A stretch of 39,381 bases of DNA from positions 1-39,381 of the IMG/VR virus record IMGVR_UViG_3300029258_002032; one strand, written 5' to 3'. Within the stretch, counting starts at the first letter, position 1. Every line of letters starts with the position of its first letter. The position numbers and the translations under genes were made by a program. This document shows positions 16,461 to 24,185 of the stretch, in pieces. The notes under the pieces are model-generated. The model searched no databases. It was given only the letters and a program-made list of their open reading frames with translations, and was not told the DNA's origin. This stretch comes from a virus.

Positions 16461-16847
16461 TTAGGTGTGTACGGGCGGGGCGGCCTTTCCGGAAAGGCTG
16501 ACGATGACCCAGCCGAGCGTGTCATCCATGTAACGCAAGAGGGCCGCATCACCGGCATCCGCGAAAACGATCGTCGCCCAGCCGTAGCTTGTGGTCGGGG
16601 TGAGCGTACCTGCGCCGCCGCCGTCAGTGTCCAGAACGACAAGAAGCTCCTGACCCGGCGTGCCGTTGGCGAGGGTGAGGGCTTCCGCATCGCCGCCGGT
16701 GGTCTTCTTGACGACGCCATTGGTGACGGGGATCGCAAGCTCGTCCGCCGCGACGGCTACGCTGCCTGCTTCCTGCCAAGGCACTACGGCGATTCCTCGC
16801 TCCGACAGCTCCTTGGCGAATTTCAACATCAGGTCTCTCTGTGCCAT
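16461..16847 (-). CDS. Small virion protein after the capsid gene, possible decoration protein
   Basis: This 128-aa protein has an AAGGAG ribosome site eight bases before its ATG. Residues 20-125 are beta-rich, with glycine/threonine turns (LANGTPGQELLVVLDTDGG and a later YGWATIVFADAGD). It sits two genes after the capsid gene and before the tail tubular genes, flanked by hairpins on both sides. This suits a capsid decoration or head-completion protein. No sequence family was recognised. Confidence 0.65.
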   Translation of the reverse strand: MAQRDLMLKFAKELSERGIAVVPWQEAGSVAVAADELAIPVTNGVVKKTTGGDAEALTLANGTPGQELLVVLDTDGGGAGTLTPTTSYGWATIVFADAGDAALLRYMDDTLGWVIVSLSGKAAPPVHT

Positions 16848-16880
16848 CTTCGACTCCTTTGCGATGGGTGAGAGTGTGAA

Positions 16881-16918
16881 TCAGGGGCCGCCCGGTGCTG
16901 ACAACGGGCGGCCCCTGA
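16881..16918 (-). terminator. Long perfect hairpin upstream of the 128-aa gene
   Basis: A 14-bp perfect stem (arms 16881-16894 and 16905-16918, loop of 10) fills the gap between two structural genes. There is no U-tract after it on the minus strand. It may reduce read-through after the highly expressed capsid region or protect an mRNA end. Confidence 0.55.
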
Positions 16919-16935
16919 GCAAAGTAGGACCGTGG

Positions 16936-17481
16936 TTAATCGACAGTCCAGAGGATCCGCGAACAGCATTCGGACGCGGCATCGGCCGTGTCGCGCGTGG
17001 TGTAAAGCAGATCAATCATGGCGGGGGCATCCTCGCGGTTGGAATAACCGCACAGCTCCCAAAGGGGCTTGCCCATTTCGGCGGCCGTGACGGTGCCGTG
17101 GCCCCAAAGGTCATGCCATCCGCCGGTGGCGTTGGTGTCGTAGCCGTCCACGAGGGCGTCGTCGTCGTTGCTGCAACCGAAGTCAAGGTCTGCGATATCG
17201 ACGGCGGCCGTCTCGATGAAAAGCTGAAGATCCCAAATCACGGCGTCGCGGGGCAACCTGTGGCATGTGTAGGTACTGCCGGTGGTAACACCGTTGGCGA
17301 TGGTGAAGTTGTCGGCGGAAATTCGCAACCGGCCGTTGTGCCGCGACGCATCGAGCTGCGTCTTGGGCGAAGCGGTCAGGAGGGTGAGATTGTCCGCCGT
17401 GACGGCTTCGGTCGCAAAGAGCCCCCGGCAGATGATGACTGCCAGAAGCGACGCGACCAGAATCACGATTGTCTCGAACAT
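16936..17481 (-). CDS. Membrane-anchored or exported protein downstream of capsid, function unknown
   Basis: This 181-aa protein starts at an ATG with GGAG upstream. Residues 1-22 form a hydrophobic helix (FETIVILVASLLAVIICRGLF) like a signal anchor. The remainder is beta-rich and contains six cysteines, including SECCSRI near the end. A signal-like start is unusual directly after a capsid gene. It could be a minor virion protein processed or inserted in membrane, or a lysis or superinfection factor read with late genes. Confidence 0.65.
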   Translation of the reverse strand: MFETIVILVASLLAVIICRGLFATEAVTADNLTLLTASPKTQLDASRHNGRLRISADNFTIANGVTTGSTYTCHRLPRDAVIWDLQLFIETAAVDIADLDFGCSNDDDALVDGYDTNATGGWHDLWGHGTVTAAEMGKPLWELCGYSNREDAPAMIDLLYTTRDTADAASECCSRILWTVD

Positions 17482-17557
17482 TGGGGTTTACTCCGTTAAG
17501 GAAAGTGGGGGGACCGTGTGTGCTAGCTCAACAATCAGGCCGCATCAGCGACGTCGA

Positions 17558-18463
17558 TCAGGACGCCTCGACGCAACTGATCTCGACGACTTTCTTTTCC
17601 TCCATGCGGACCGCCCCGATCGTCATGCAGTTGTAGACGTAGGGGTTGAAGCGCTTGCCGGGGTGCTTGGCGATCATCTCGACCTTGGGCTCCTTGGGGA
17701 ATCCGTACTTGATGCCGGACCGCTGCCAAGCGAAGCACGTCCGAACGAGCGTGCTGGTGTTCTTGGTCAGAATGTCGTTGGAGATACGGATCCAAGTGAA
17801 GCCGAGGAAGTAGCGGATTTCACCGGCGATCAACGCCTTGATGTCACCGGCGTAGTCGCCGCTGGTCGCCTCATCCTCGCGGAGCATGTCATGGAGCTGA
17901 TTGCTGCCGATGATGATGAAGCGGTCTTCCTCATCGACGTCGTAGCCGTTGAGGATGGCGCTCGCCCGCCGGACCTTGCCGACCGTGAGGCCGCTGTCGG
18001 TGGCGGTGCCTTTCTCGACGTAATCCTTCGCAACCTTGTTGGCGGCGGCGAGGGTGTTGGACGTCGAGCCTTCCTTGCCGCTGTACGCGGTGGCGTTGGC
18101 GGCGAGATAGATAACCTCGTCGATCTTGCGGCCGAAGCCGCCGGACATCGCCTGCACGATGTCGTTTTCAGGATCGTCGAGAGTGCGGAACTTGTCCGGG
18201 TTGTCGATGACTTCGCCGTCTTCCCAATCCTTGAAGACGCACATCCTCCGGTCATGGTCCTGATGGATGATGGGGCTGTCGCCGTGACGGTCCGTGATTT
18301 CCTGGGGTTCACGTTTCCCGTACACGTCGATGAAATACTTTTCGCCCTTGGCTTCGGGGTCAAGGGTCACAGTCCTGCGAAGCCTTGACTTCTTCTGCTG
18401 GGCGACGTGGTACACGTTGCTGGCGTATCGGTTCTTGAACGCCGTTGTGATCTGGCTGGGCAC
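17558..18463 (-). CDS. Major capsid protein
   Basis: The 301-aa protein is placed at the GTG at 18463 because GGAGG lies exactly eight bases upstream; an in-frame TTG at 18478 would remove that ribosome site. The sequence (opening PSQITTAFKNRYASNVYHVAQQ, with GGFGRKIDEVIYLAANATAYSG in the middle and EIRYFLGFTWIRIS later) looks like the HK97-fold capsid proteins of marine and proteobacterial phages. It follows the scaffold gene and has its own leader of about 250 bases. The identification comes mainly from position after the scaffold, length and these segments. Confidence 0.85.
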   Translation of the reverse strand: MPSQITTAFKNRYASNVYHVAQQKKSRLRRTVTLDPEAKGEKYFIDVYGKREPQEITDRHGDSPIIHQDHDRRMCVFKDWEDGEVIDNPDKFRTLDDPENDIVQAMSGGFGRKIDEVIYLAANATAYSGKEGSTSNTLAAANKVAKDYVEKGTATDSGLTVGKVRRASAILNGYDVDEEDRFIIIGSNQLHDMLREDEATSGDYAGDIKALIAGEIRYFLGFTWIRISNDILTKNTSTLVRTCFAWQRSGIKYGFPKEPKVEMIAKHPGKRFNPYVYNCMTIGAVRMEEKKVVEISCVEAS

Positions 18464-18715
18464 GGGTAGGGCCTCCAAAGCACATTGAGTTGCTTCGGAT
18501 CCGATACCCGTTCACATACGGACGGTTCCTGCGATTTACACCTGCTCGGTGACGGTCTTTCCCGTCGTCAGGCCGGACGACTCAAGAGTCGATCCCCGGC
18601 CTCTCTCTCTCCCCTCCGGGTAAGCCGGGCAGGAGGGCCGCCACCCTCCTGCCTGCCGTTGCGACTAGCACACGAATCCTCGTACATCAGAACGCTAGCA
18701 CATTCTCGATTCGTG
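18464..18715 (-). promoter_or_regulatory. Structured leader of the capsid gene
   Basis: These 252 bases between scaffold and capsid hold no gene. They contain a promoter-like site overlapping the scaffold stop, a 10-bp hairpin, a smaller CGACTC/GAGTCG hairpin at about 18578-18593, a CT-rich tract and a TCGGATCCGA palindrome near 18495. Such a leader is often seen before very abundant mRNAs, where it aids stability and translation. Confidence 0.5.
18628..18653 (-). terminator. Hairpin in the capsid leader
   Basis: The perfect 10-bp inverted repeat GGCAGGAGGG/CCCTCCTGCC has a six-base loop and lies about 165 bases before the capsid start codon. No U-tract follows in the minus direction, so an mRNA-stability or processing role is as likely as termination. 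Confidence 0.5.
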
Positions 18716-18719
18716 TCAA
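18692..18719 (-). promoter_or_regulatory. Sigma70-like promoter for the capsid gene
   Basis: A perfect TTGACA (minus strand, 18719-18714) overlaps the scaffold TGA stop. Sixteen bases later is TAGCGT (18697-18692), preceded by TGC, giving an extended -10 pattern TGnTAnnnT. The -10 core has only the three most conserved positions, so strength is uncertain. The position, just before a long leader and the capsid gene, favours a real late promoter. Confidence 0.42.
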
Positions 18720-19711
18720 CCCCTTTTTTCAGCGGGGAGGTTCATAAGTGAACCCAGCTCATCGTCTCCTTCTTCGTTGGGCCAGACCATTTCATCCAGT
18801 TCACGCACCCGGTCAACGACTTCCTTATGTCGCCGATGGCTGCGGTCGTGGTAGGCGGCATCGTTCTCCTTGTCCGCGAGAAACACATCGCGCTCGCGCT
18901 TCGCCTCGTCGGGGGTGAGCTTGCCCATCTGGCGACGGGGGCTCCGGCCGTGGATGGTGTCCTCGCCCAGCGCCTTTGCGACCTTGCCGAGCACACCGAT
19001 AACCGCCGGGTTGCCAAGAGCTAGCACGGGGCTGCGTTTGTCGCCCTTCGGCATTGCGGCCATGAGGTCTTTAATAAGATCCTCGCCGCCGTACTCCGCG
19101 AGCATGTCTTCGATCTCGGTCAGCCGGTCATCGTGAGCTTCGCCGAGTACCTTGGTGACGGCCGCCTCGGTCTGCTTGAACGCCTCGGTTTCACCTTCGC
19201 GGATGGTCTGATAGGCCGCCTCGATGATCTCGGCATCCCAGCGGAGAAGCCCGGCGAACTGGCGTTTGCTGAGTCCGAGCTTGTGTGCGATCTCGCGGAA
19301 GCCGGTGACTCTCGCATCGTCCGCCTTGAAGCTCTCCGGCATGTCCTTCGCCGGGATCTCGTACCCATCCGGCTCATCCGGACGGCCGAGCTGGGAGTGA
19401 AACGCATTCCAGTCGTCTTCGCTGGCGTCGGTGGTGGGGATCTTAATGCGATCGCCAAGTGAACGCTCGGCGTGCATCGTCTTCTTGGCGAGGTCGGAAA
19501 CGGTCTTGATGTCCTTCAAGCCCGCGTAGGATCTCACTTCCTCGTCTTCGATCCCGTTGAACCAGTTGTCCGGCAGATCGTTGGTAAACGTAACCTGCTC
19601 GTCTCCGCCTTCGCCGATATCGCCGGTATCGCCTCCATCTTCCTCTCCGCCTCCGCCGCCTCCGCCTTCGCCTTCGGGGGCGTACAGTATTCTTCTGAGC
19701 CATAGCGGCAT
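18716..19711 (-). CDS. Scaffold (capsid assembly) protein
   Basis: This 331-aa acidic, helical protein starts with a short hydrophobic piece and a Gly/Glu-rich tract (GEGGGGGGGEED), then a typical scaffold layout: WFNGIEDEEVRSYAGLKDIKTV, GRPDEPDGYEIP and long charged helices, ending in a basic/helical C-terminus that would contact the capsid. It lies immediately before the capsid gene as in T7 (gp9-gp10). The ribosome site is a strong AAGGAGG within ACAAGGAGGT. Confidence 0.9.
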   Translation of the reverse strand: MPLWLRRILYAPEGEGGGGGGGEEDGGDTGDIGEGGDEQVTFTNDLPDNWFNGIEDEEVRSYAGLKDIKTVSDLAKKTMHAERSLGDRIKIPTTDASEDDWNAFHSQLGRPDEPDGYEIPAKDMPESFKADDARVTGFREIAHKLGLSKRQFAGLLRWDAEIIEAAYQTIREGETEAFKQTEAAVTKVLGEAHDDRLTEIEDMLAEYGGEDLIKDLMAAMPKGDKRSPVLALGNPAVIGVLGKVAKALGEDTIHGRSPRRQMGKLTPDEAKRERDVFLADKENDAAYHDRSHRRHKEVVDRVRELDEMVWPNEEGDDELGSLMNLPAEKRG

Positions 19712-19729
19712 CTGGATACCTCCTTGTGT

Positions 19730-20323
19730 TTAGTTCCAAGTGTAGTGTGATGATGGGAGCCGCCGCATTCGCCGGGTCCGATGGCGCATGGGCGGGGTGT
19801 GATAATAAACGCTGAGCTGAACATGATCCACGGACGGTTCGGAGCTGACCCCGGATGCGGTGGCGCATTGGGTGTTGAGGCTGAAGCTAGCATCCTTTAG
19901 TTTGGCCGGGGTGGGAGCCCATGTCCATCTATCATCCGCATCGCCGTACTGCTGGTGGGCATCGGCGGCGGGCAATAGCTCGTTATCGGCCTTGTCATCG
20001 CCGATGTCGCCGCCGCCATATGCGAACTGCATCTTGACGCACTTGCTCGCTTCGGCGGCAACGGCATCGTGCCATTCGATGTCAACCATCAGCCCCTCTA
20101 TGGTCGCGTTGTCGGGGAGGCGTAGCATCCGGCCTGATGCTCCGTCGTAGGTGCATCGGAGGTCGGTGGTGATACCGAGGAACCCGAGCGCGGCGTAGGC
20201 GTACTGATTGTTGCTTGCCAGTGCATCGGAAGCGTTGGTCCATGCCGTCAGTGGGCCGGGGAAAGTTACCATTCCTGTCGGGGTAATGTTCAAGTGCGTC
20301 AGTTTGGTGGGGGGCAGGGCCAT
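19730..20323 (-). CDS. Beta-rich virion-like protein upstream of scaffold, function unknown
   Basis: This 197-aa protein has an AGGAG site before its ATG. The middle (residues 60-175) alternates beta strands and acidic loops (LMVDIEWHDAV, CVKMQFAYGGGD, VDHVQLSVYYH) and ends with an arginine-rich tail. The composition is that of a structural or surface domain, not an enzyme. It sits between the two membrane-associated proteins and the scaffold, so it may be a head or fibre component. No family was recognised. Confidence 0.65.
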   Translation of the reverse strand: MALPPTKLTHLNITPTGMVTFPGPLTAWTNASDALASNNQYAYAALGFLGITTDLRCTYDGASGRMLRLPDNATIEGLMVDIEWHDAVAAEASKCVKMQFAYGGGDIGDDKADNELLPAADAHQQYGDADDRWTWAPTPAKLKDASFSLNTQCATASGVSSEPSVDHVQLSVYYHTPPMRHRTRRMRRLPSSHYTWN

Positions 20324-20333
20324 CGGTGACTCC

Positions 20334-20945
20334 TTACAGGGGGGAAACGAAGCCGGTTTCGGTGACGGCGTTGACGAGCTTCCGATTAGCCTTGCCCATC
20401 TGATAGAGGGCGGCTGAGATAGCGTCGTCTTTGAAGCTCATGTCAAATTCCGTACTGCTCCGCTTCGCCAGTTGGATCGCGTCGATCATCTGAACGTGTT
20501 TGCGGCGGTTGTACGCGGCTCGCCCGATACCCAAGGCTCCGAGCACGAGCGAGCCGAGCGTGCCGTAGGGCGGCGGGATGAAGGGGATGATGGAGCCGAC
20601 CACATCAACGCTGCCATCCTCAAGTACCTTCGCACCGGCGATCAGCTCGTTTGCTTTCTCAAGTGCATCATGCGTCGATGACAGTCCGGCGGTGGCCTTG
20701 TCGATGACCGCGAGGGCGGCGGCCTTCATTTCGTCATCCTCGATCTTCTCCGCCTCCGCCCGTTGTGCTTCGACCATCGCTTCGTGTTCGGCGATGGTTT
20801 CCTCAAGTGCGGCGGCATCCGCCTTGATCGCCGCGTACTGCTCGGCGGAAATCTGCGGCGTGCATCCGACGTCGTTGAATGCCGCAAGGGCAATGAGAAT
20901 CAGGACGGCGAAGACAATGGGCCAGTGGTTCTTTCGTGGCGTCAT
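20334..20945 (-). CDS. Membrane/lipoprotein-like protein, candidate spanin or lysis protein
   Basis: The start is placed at ATG 20945 (203 aa), which has GGAG seven bases upstream; a longer in-frame extension overlaps the preceding gene and is basic junk-like sequence. Residues 8-23 form a hydrophobic helix ending at NDVGC (Cys28), an atypical lipobox, so a lipoprotein is possible but not certain. Residues 35-110 are a coiled coil. A second hydrophobic stretch (YGTLGSLVLGALGIG) follows. Small size, coiled coil and its partner upstream suggest lysis or envelope function. Confidence 0.6.
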   Translation of the reverse strand: MTPRKNHWPIVFAVLILIALAAFNDVGCTPQISAEQYAAIKADAAALEETIAEHEAMVEAQRAEAEKIEDDEMKAAALAVIDKATAGLSSTHDALEKANELIAGAKVLEDGSVDVVGSIIPFIPPPYGTLGSLVLGALGIGRAAYNRRKHVQMIDAIQLAKRSSTEFDMSFKDDAISAALYQMGKANRKLVNAVTETGFVSPL

Positions 20946-20955
20946 AACGTAACTC

Positions 20956-21297
20956 CTATGGGGTGGGGGTTTGACTGACAGCTTTGGACAGAACCGCGAA
21001 GGCTGCTCCGGTGAGCGACACGAGCACGGCTCCGACGATGATGGATAAAGCCCATGCGGGAAGTCCTCGGATTCCCTCGACCTTTTCCTTCGTCTCGTCC
21101 GCAACCTTCTCGACGGCTTTTATTCGTGCCGCGTGATTGACGCATGAGAGATTGCGGACGGTCTTCTGCGTCTCGTTCGCGGTTTGCTCAAGGCTGGATA
21201 TCCGCCCGACGATGCCGGGCTCCTTGGTGGTGCCGCGCAGCGCGGTGTCGATTGAATCGAGCTTGTCGTGAATCGGTCCTAGGTCATCGTTGGTCAT
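20956..21297 (-). CDS. Coiled coil plus C-terminal membrane helix, holin/XhlA-like
   Basis: This protein of about 113 aa starts at one of two adjacent ATGs; the second (21297) has better spacing from GAGG. Residues 5-78 are heptad-like and charged, and residues about 80-105 form one hydrophobic helix (WALSIIVGAVLVSLTGAAFAVL) with a short periplasmic or cytoplasmic tail. This is the layout of XhlA-type haemolysin/holin accessory proteins. It precedes another envelope-type gene, forming the best candidate lysis pair in the genome. Confidence 0.6.
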   Translation of the reverse strand: MTNDDLGPIHDKLDSIDTALRGTTKEPGIVGRISSLEQTANETQKTVRNLSCVNHAARIKAVEKVADETKEKVEGIRGLPAWALSIIVGAVLVSLTGAAFAVLSKAVSQTPTP

Positions 21298-21308
21298 CAT
21301 GGGCCTCG

Positions 21309-23798
21309 TCAGAATGGAATCTCGGGCGTGGATTCCTTGGGGGGTGGGTCGTTCTCGGCCGATTCCTCTTCCGAGTAGTATCGGCCGCCGGGTAGCTGTT
21401 GCTGGTTTCTCGGCTGATCCGGCGGGCCGTGGTCGGTCATGTCATAATCCCATGAGCCGGTGTCCTCGGCCGGTGCGCTCTCGCCGATCCAAAGCCAGCG
21501 ACGTTCGCTGCCATGATGCGGATCGTCGTGTAACGGCTTCAACGGTTTGAGGCCGCGAAGTCCGTCGATCCACATCGTGGTACCCTTCAGCGACTTTGTG
21601 TGAACTATGGTGCCTTCGTGGACCAGCCAAGTGCGAAGATCCTTCTTGCTTACCGATAGGCGGATCTCATCAGCGTTGAGGCCCATCCGTTCGGCGATCA
21701 GGTGGAAGATCCGACTGATCTCGATGGCATCATTCAGGTCTTGGTCAACCTCTGGGCGGCCCGACTTGATGTAGGAAGCCAGCTCGTTAGCGTTGGGGAA
21801 GCAGCATAGAACGCTGTCCTGCCACAAGCCCCAGCGATCGCGCAGGGCCGGATCCAGCTCGGCAACGGGGCCGCGTTTGAGAATGTCAAGGGCGTCGGCC
21901 ATAAGTTGTGCGCGGTTCTCTGCGATGAATCTGGATGACCAGTCCTCGAAGTCTCCCGCGTCGTGTTTGGGTTTGCCGACCTTGATGACAACCGAGCGAT
22001 CGGCAAGGTCTTTGCTGAGCGCCGGGGTGTTCGCGGTGATTAACCAAGTGAGAATGTTCGGACGTGAGAATTGTCCGAGATACATTCGTTTGCCGTCGAT
22101 TACTTCGCTGGTGACGGCGGCTTCCAGTCCGGAGCGGGCCAGCTTCCCGCGTACATTGTCGATGATGACCGCACGCTGTCTTAGAGCGCGATCATCAAGT
22201 AATCGAGTGCGGACGGTTTCCCAATCCTCGTGCTCCCCGGCGGTGAAGGCTCCGCCCCACGGCTCGGCGAGCAAGAGTACGGTCCGCGTTTTGCCGGAGC
22301 CCTGTCCGTGGTCCGATGTGTAGACGAAGGCGGGACGTCGGCCGGGAGGGCCGCCCCATGCCATCGTGAGAAAACATGCGATCATCAGATCGCGGTCAAG
22401 GTCCGTCTCTGCATTCAGGTGTTCGCGCAGCTCCTTCAGGGCGTCGCCGGTAGCACGGGGGAGCCGCATGGGTTGGTAGTAACAATTCTGCCGGGGTGGC
22501 TCGTGCGGCAGGAACTCGATGGATTCGTAGTTGGGTGTCGCTTTGGCTTTCATGCTGGCAAAGAACTCTCCTTTGGTGGGCGGGTTGCGAACGTCGCCGG
22601 TCAATTGGTCCTCCGCTTCACGCTTCGTCCATCTGACTTCGGCTTCTTCGCTAAGGTAGGCAAAGAGTGAGTCGGCTCGGTCCAGTGTCCAGACGTCATC
22701 AGGGTCGGGCAATTCTCCTTCAGGTGGTGCTTGTACGGGTGCGGTGAATAGAAGGCCGTTGCATCGCCGGGGCCAGTTGCCGGTAATTCTGAATACCTGA
22801 TCGCGGATCAAGGGCATGGGGATGGCAATCCGTCGTTTGCCTTCCTCATCCTCATCGTCGATTACGTTGGTGATTAGCGCCCGGCCGGTGGCTTCCGCGA
22901 GGGTGGCGATCTCCTGGGCGAACTCGCTGACGAGTGCTCGGAGCCGGTTGCCGACTTCGCCGCGATCGTCATCTTCCCCGCAGTTGTTGCCGATCCATTT
23001 GCGACAGTCCTTCGTCTTCTCAGGCGGCATCGCCCATCTGACGGGATGGCCCCAAGCCTGTGCTAGCCCGCCGGTTATCTTCTTCGCTCCATCCTTGCCC
23101 GGCGTCTCTCCTTTCTGCGTCATGTCGAACTCGCCGATGACGATGATCTCGCGGTCGCGGAGTAGGGGGATGAGCTGAGTCAGTCCGCCGGTGTCGTTGG
23201 TTCTGCCGATGGCGGGTATGCCGACCGACAGGCACGCGGCGGAATCGCTGAACCCTTCGACGGCGAAGATCGGGCCTCGCATCTTTCGCCAGTCGTGGTC
23301 TACCGGGATGTAGAGTCCGTTGGCGTAGTCCGATGACTTCTTGCGATGGTCCTTCGGGATCAACCATTTCTCGCCGTTCGGGGCGCGACAGTGGATCCCG
23401 CAGATATCACCGTTGGCCTTGCGAAGCGGGACGGTGAAGCACTTGTAATGCTTCTTGCCGTACCATTCACACCAGCCGGGTTGAAATGGTTTGATGGCGG
23501 CGATGGGCAAGCCTAGACAGTGGGCCAGCTCGCCGAGTTTGGAGGCGTCGAGTGCCTTGCGGAACTCGGTGTGAAGATCATCCCAGCTCGGCCCGCCATA
23601 CTTTGGCTCGTTGCCAACGCGGTAGATGCCGCCGCGTGCGGGTTTCTTCTTCGACTTCTGACGATGCCAACCCGGCGGCGGGTGCTCCGTGTTCATGCAG
23701 CAAACAACGTCGCCGTTCTCCGCCGTGCTGCAATACTTCTTCGCGCCGCAGAGCGGGCACGGTTGGCCTTGAGTTACGCGGGTCCATCCACCTGCCAT
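21309..23798 (-). CDS. Primase/helicase: zinc finger, Toprim and AAA+ helicase in one chain
   Basis: This 829-aa replication protein has a zinc-binding start (Cys14, Cys17, Cys23, Cys33/34). A Toprim-like domain follows, with EGFSD at 181-185 and EFD at 223-225. The C-terminal helicase has Walker A GQGSGKT (498-504), Walker B VIIDN (544-548), sensor WLITAN (585-590) and a possible arginine finger in DLADRS. It should prime and unwind phage DNA; the polymerase must come from the host. The chain ends in EIPF after an acidic, proline-rich segment, like the C-terminal tail of bacterial SSB. The ATG is five bases after the csrA stop, with a GGAG inside csrA, so the two are coupled. Confidence 0.9.
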   Translation of the reverse strand: MAGGWTRVTQGQPCPLCGAKKYCSTAENGDVVCCMNTEHPPPGWHRQKSKKKPARGGIYRVGNEPKYGGPSWDDLHTEFRKALDASKLGELAHCLGLPIAAIKPFQPGWCEWYGKKHYKCFTVPLRKANGDICGIHCRAPNGEKWLIPKDHRKKSSDYANGLYIPVDHDWRKMRGPIFAVEGFSDSAACLSVGIPAIGRTNDTGGLTQLIPLLRDREIIVIGEFDMTQKGETPGKDGAKKITGGLAQAWGHPVRWAMPPEKTKDCRKWIGNNCGEDDDRGEVGNRLRALVSEFAQEIATLAEATGRALITNVIDDEDEEGKRRIAIPMPLIRDQVFRITGNWPRRCNGLLFTAPVQAPPEGELPDPDDVWTLDRADSLFAYLSEEAEVRWTKREAEDQLTGDVRNPPTKGEFFASMKAKATPNYESIEFLPHEPPRQNCYYQPMRLPRATGDALKELREHLNAETDLDRDLMIACFLTMAWGGPPGRRPAFVYTSDHGQGSGKTRTVLLLAEPWGGAFTAGEHEDWETVRTRLLDDRALRQRAVIIDNVRGKLARSGLEAAVTSEVIDGKRMYLGQFSRPNILTWLITANTPALSKDLADRSVVIKVGKPKHDAGDFEDWSSRFIAENRAQLMADALDILKRGPVAELDPALRDRWGLWQDSVLCCFPNANELASYIKSGRPEVDQDLNDAIEISRIFHLIAERMGLNADEIRLSVSKKDLRTWLVHEGTIVHTKSLKGTTMWIDGLRGLKPLKPLHDDPHHGSERRWLWIGESAPAEDTGSWDYDMTDHGPPDQPRNQQQLPGGRYYSEEESAENDPPPKESTPEIPF

Positions 23799-23802
23799 CG
23801 GC

Positions 23803-24039
23803 CTACTCCTGTTCGGGTGGGCCGAAGCCGTTGGTTAGAAGGGTTCGGGCGGCGGCGGACAGCTCGCTTCGGACAATGGCGATATCCGATGGGAAGTTGA
23901 GCCGGAGCTGTGCTCCGTCGCGGCAGGTGGAGACTACCTCGATCTCACCGATTGGTCCGCTTGAATCTGAGAGTAGAATCTTCTCGCCTACTCGGCGGGT
24001 GAGCACAAGGCCGCGTGCTGGTGAGGGGTCGCGTGCCAT
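23803..24039 (-). CDS. csrA: CsrA-family RNA-binding translational regulator
   Basis: This 78-aa protein contains the CsrA core LVLTRRVGEKILL at residues 11-23 and IAIVRSEL at 53-60. Arg15 and Arg16 match E. coli Arg6 and Arg7, and Arg57 matches Arg44, the residues that hold the GGA motif of target RNA. It has nine or ten extra N-terminal residues before the first beta strand, and a Val where E. coli has His43. The ATG is chosen from the GGAGG six bases upstream. It is the first gene after a strong promoter and is coupled to the primase/helicase. Its own leader carries two CAAGGATG elements, so autorepression is likely. Confidence 0.9.
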   Translation of the reverse strand: MARDPSPARGLVLTRRVGEKILLSDSSGPIGEIEVVSTCRDGAQLRLNFPSDIAIVRSELSAAARTLLTNGFGPPEQE

Positions 24040-24077
24040 CCTTGGCCTCCATCATCTTGTGGTCGTGTTCATCCTTG
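24037..24077 (-). promoter_or_regulatory. Two candidate CsrA-binding sites in the csrA leader
   Basis: CAAGGATG occurs at 24077-24070 and again at 24044-24037, where its last three bases are the csrA start codon. This equals the core CARGGAUG of the known CsrA consensus. A third GGA is the Shine-Dalgarno itself (GGAGG, about 24050-24046). The two full sites start 33 bases apart, within the range known to allow bridging by one CsrA dimer. Confidence 0.6.
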
Positions 24078-24094
24078 ACGCAACGCATGGGGGA

Positions 24095-24123
24095 AATCTA
24101 GTGATTCGGAAATTCGATGTCAA
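24095..24123 (-). promoter_or_regulatory. Sigma70-like promoter of csrA and the replication unit
   Basis: On the minus strand TTGACA (24123-24118), a 17-base spacer and TAGATT (24100-24095) form a near-ideal sigma70 promoter. It lies directly after a U-tract terminator, so it starts a new transcription unit. The predicted leader is about 48 bases before the csrA ATG. Confidence 0.75.
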
Positions 24124-24142
24124 TGCGTACAGAATGCGAACG

Positions 24143-24175
24143 AAAAAAACGGCGGCCCCCAAATGGACCGCCGCC
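24143..24175 (-). terminator. Rho-independent terminator after the recombinase unit
   Basis: A 9-bp GC-rich stem with one G-U pair (minus strand 24173-24165 with 24158-24150) and a six-base loop is followed by seven Ts (24149-24143). It ends the unit that runs from the HTH gene through the 213-aa gene. Confidence 0.85.
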
Positions 24176-24185
24176 TCATACGCTG

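Noticed and set aside
17282-18388. Plus-strand open frame of 368 codons
   Set aside because: It is antisense to the capsid gene and part of the next gene, and its composition is that of a shadow.
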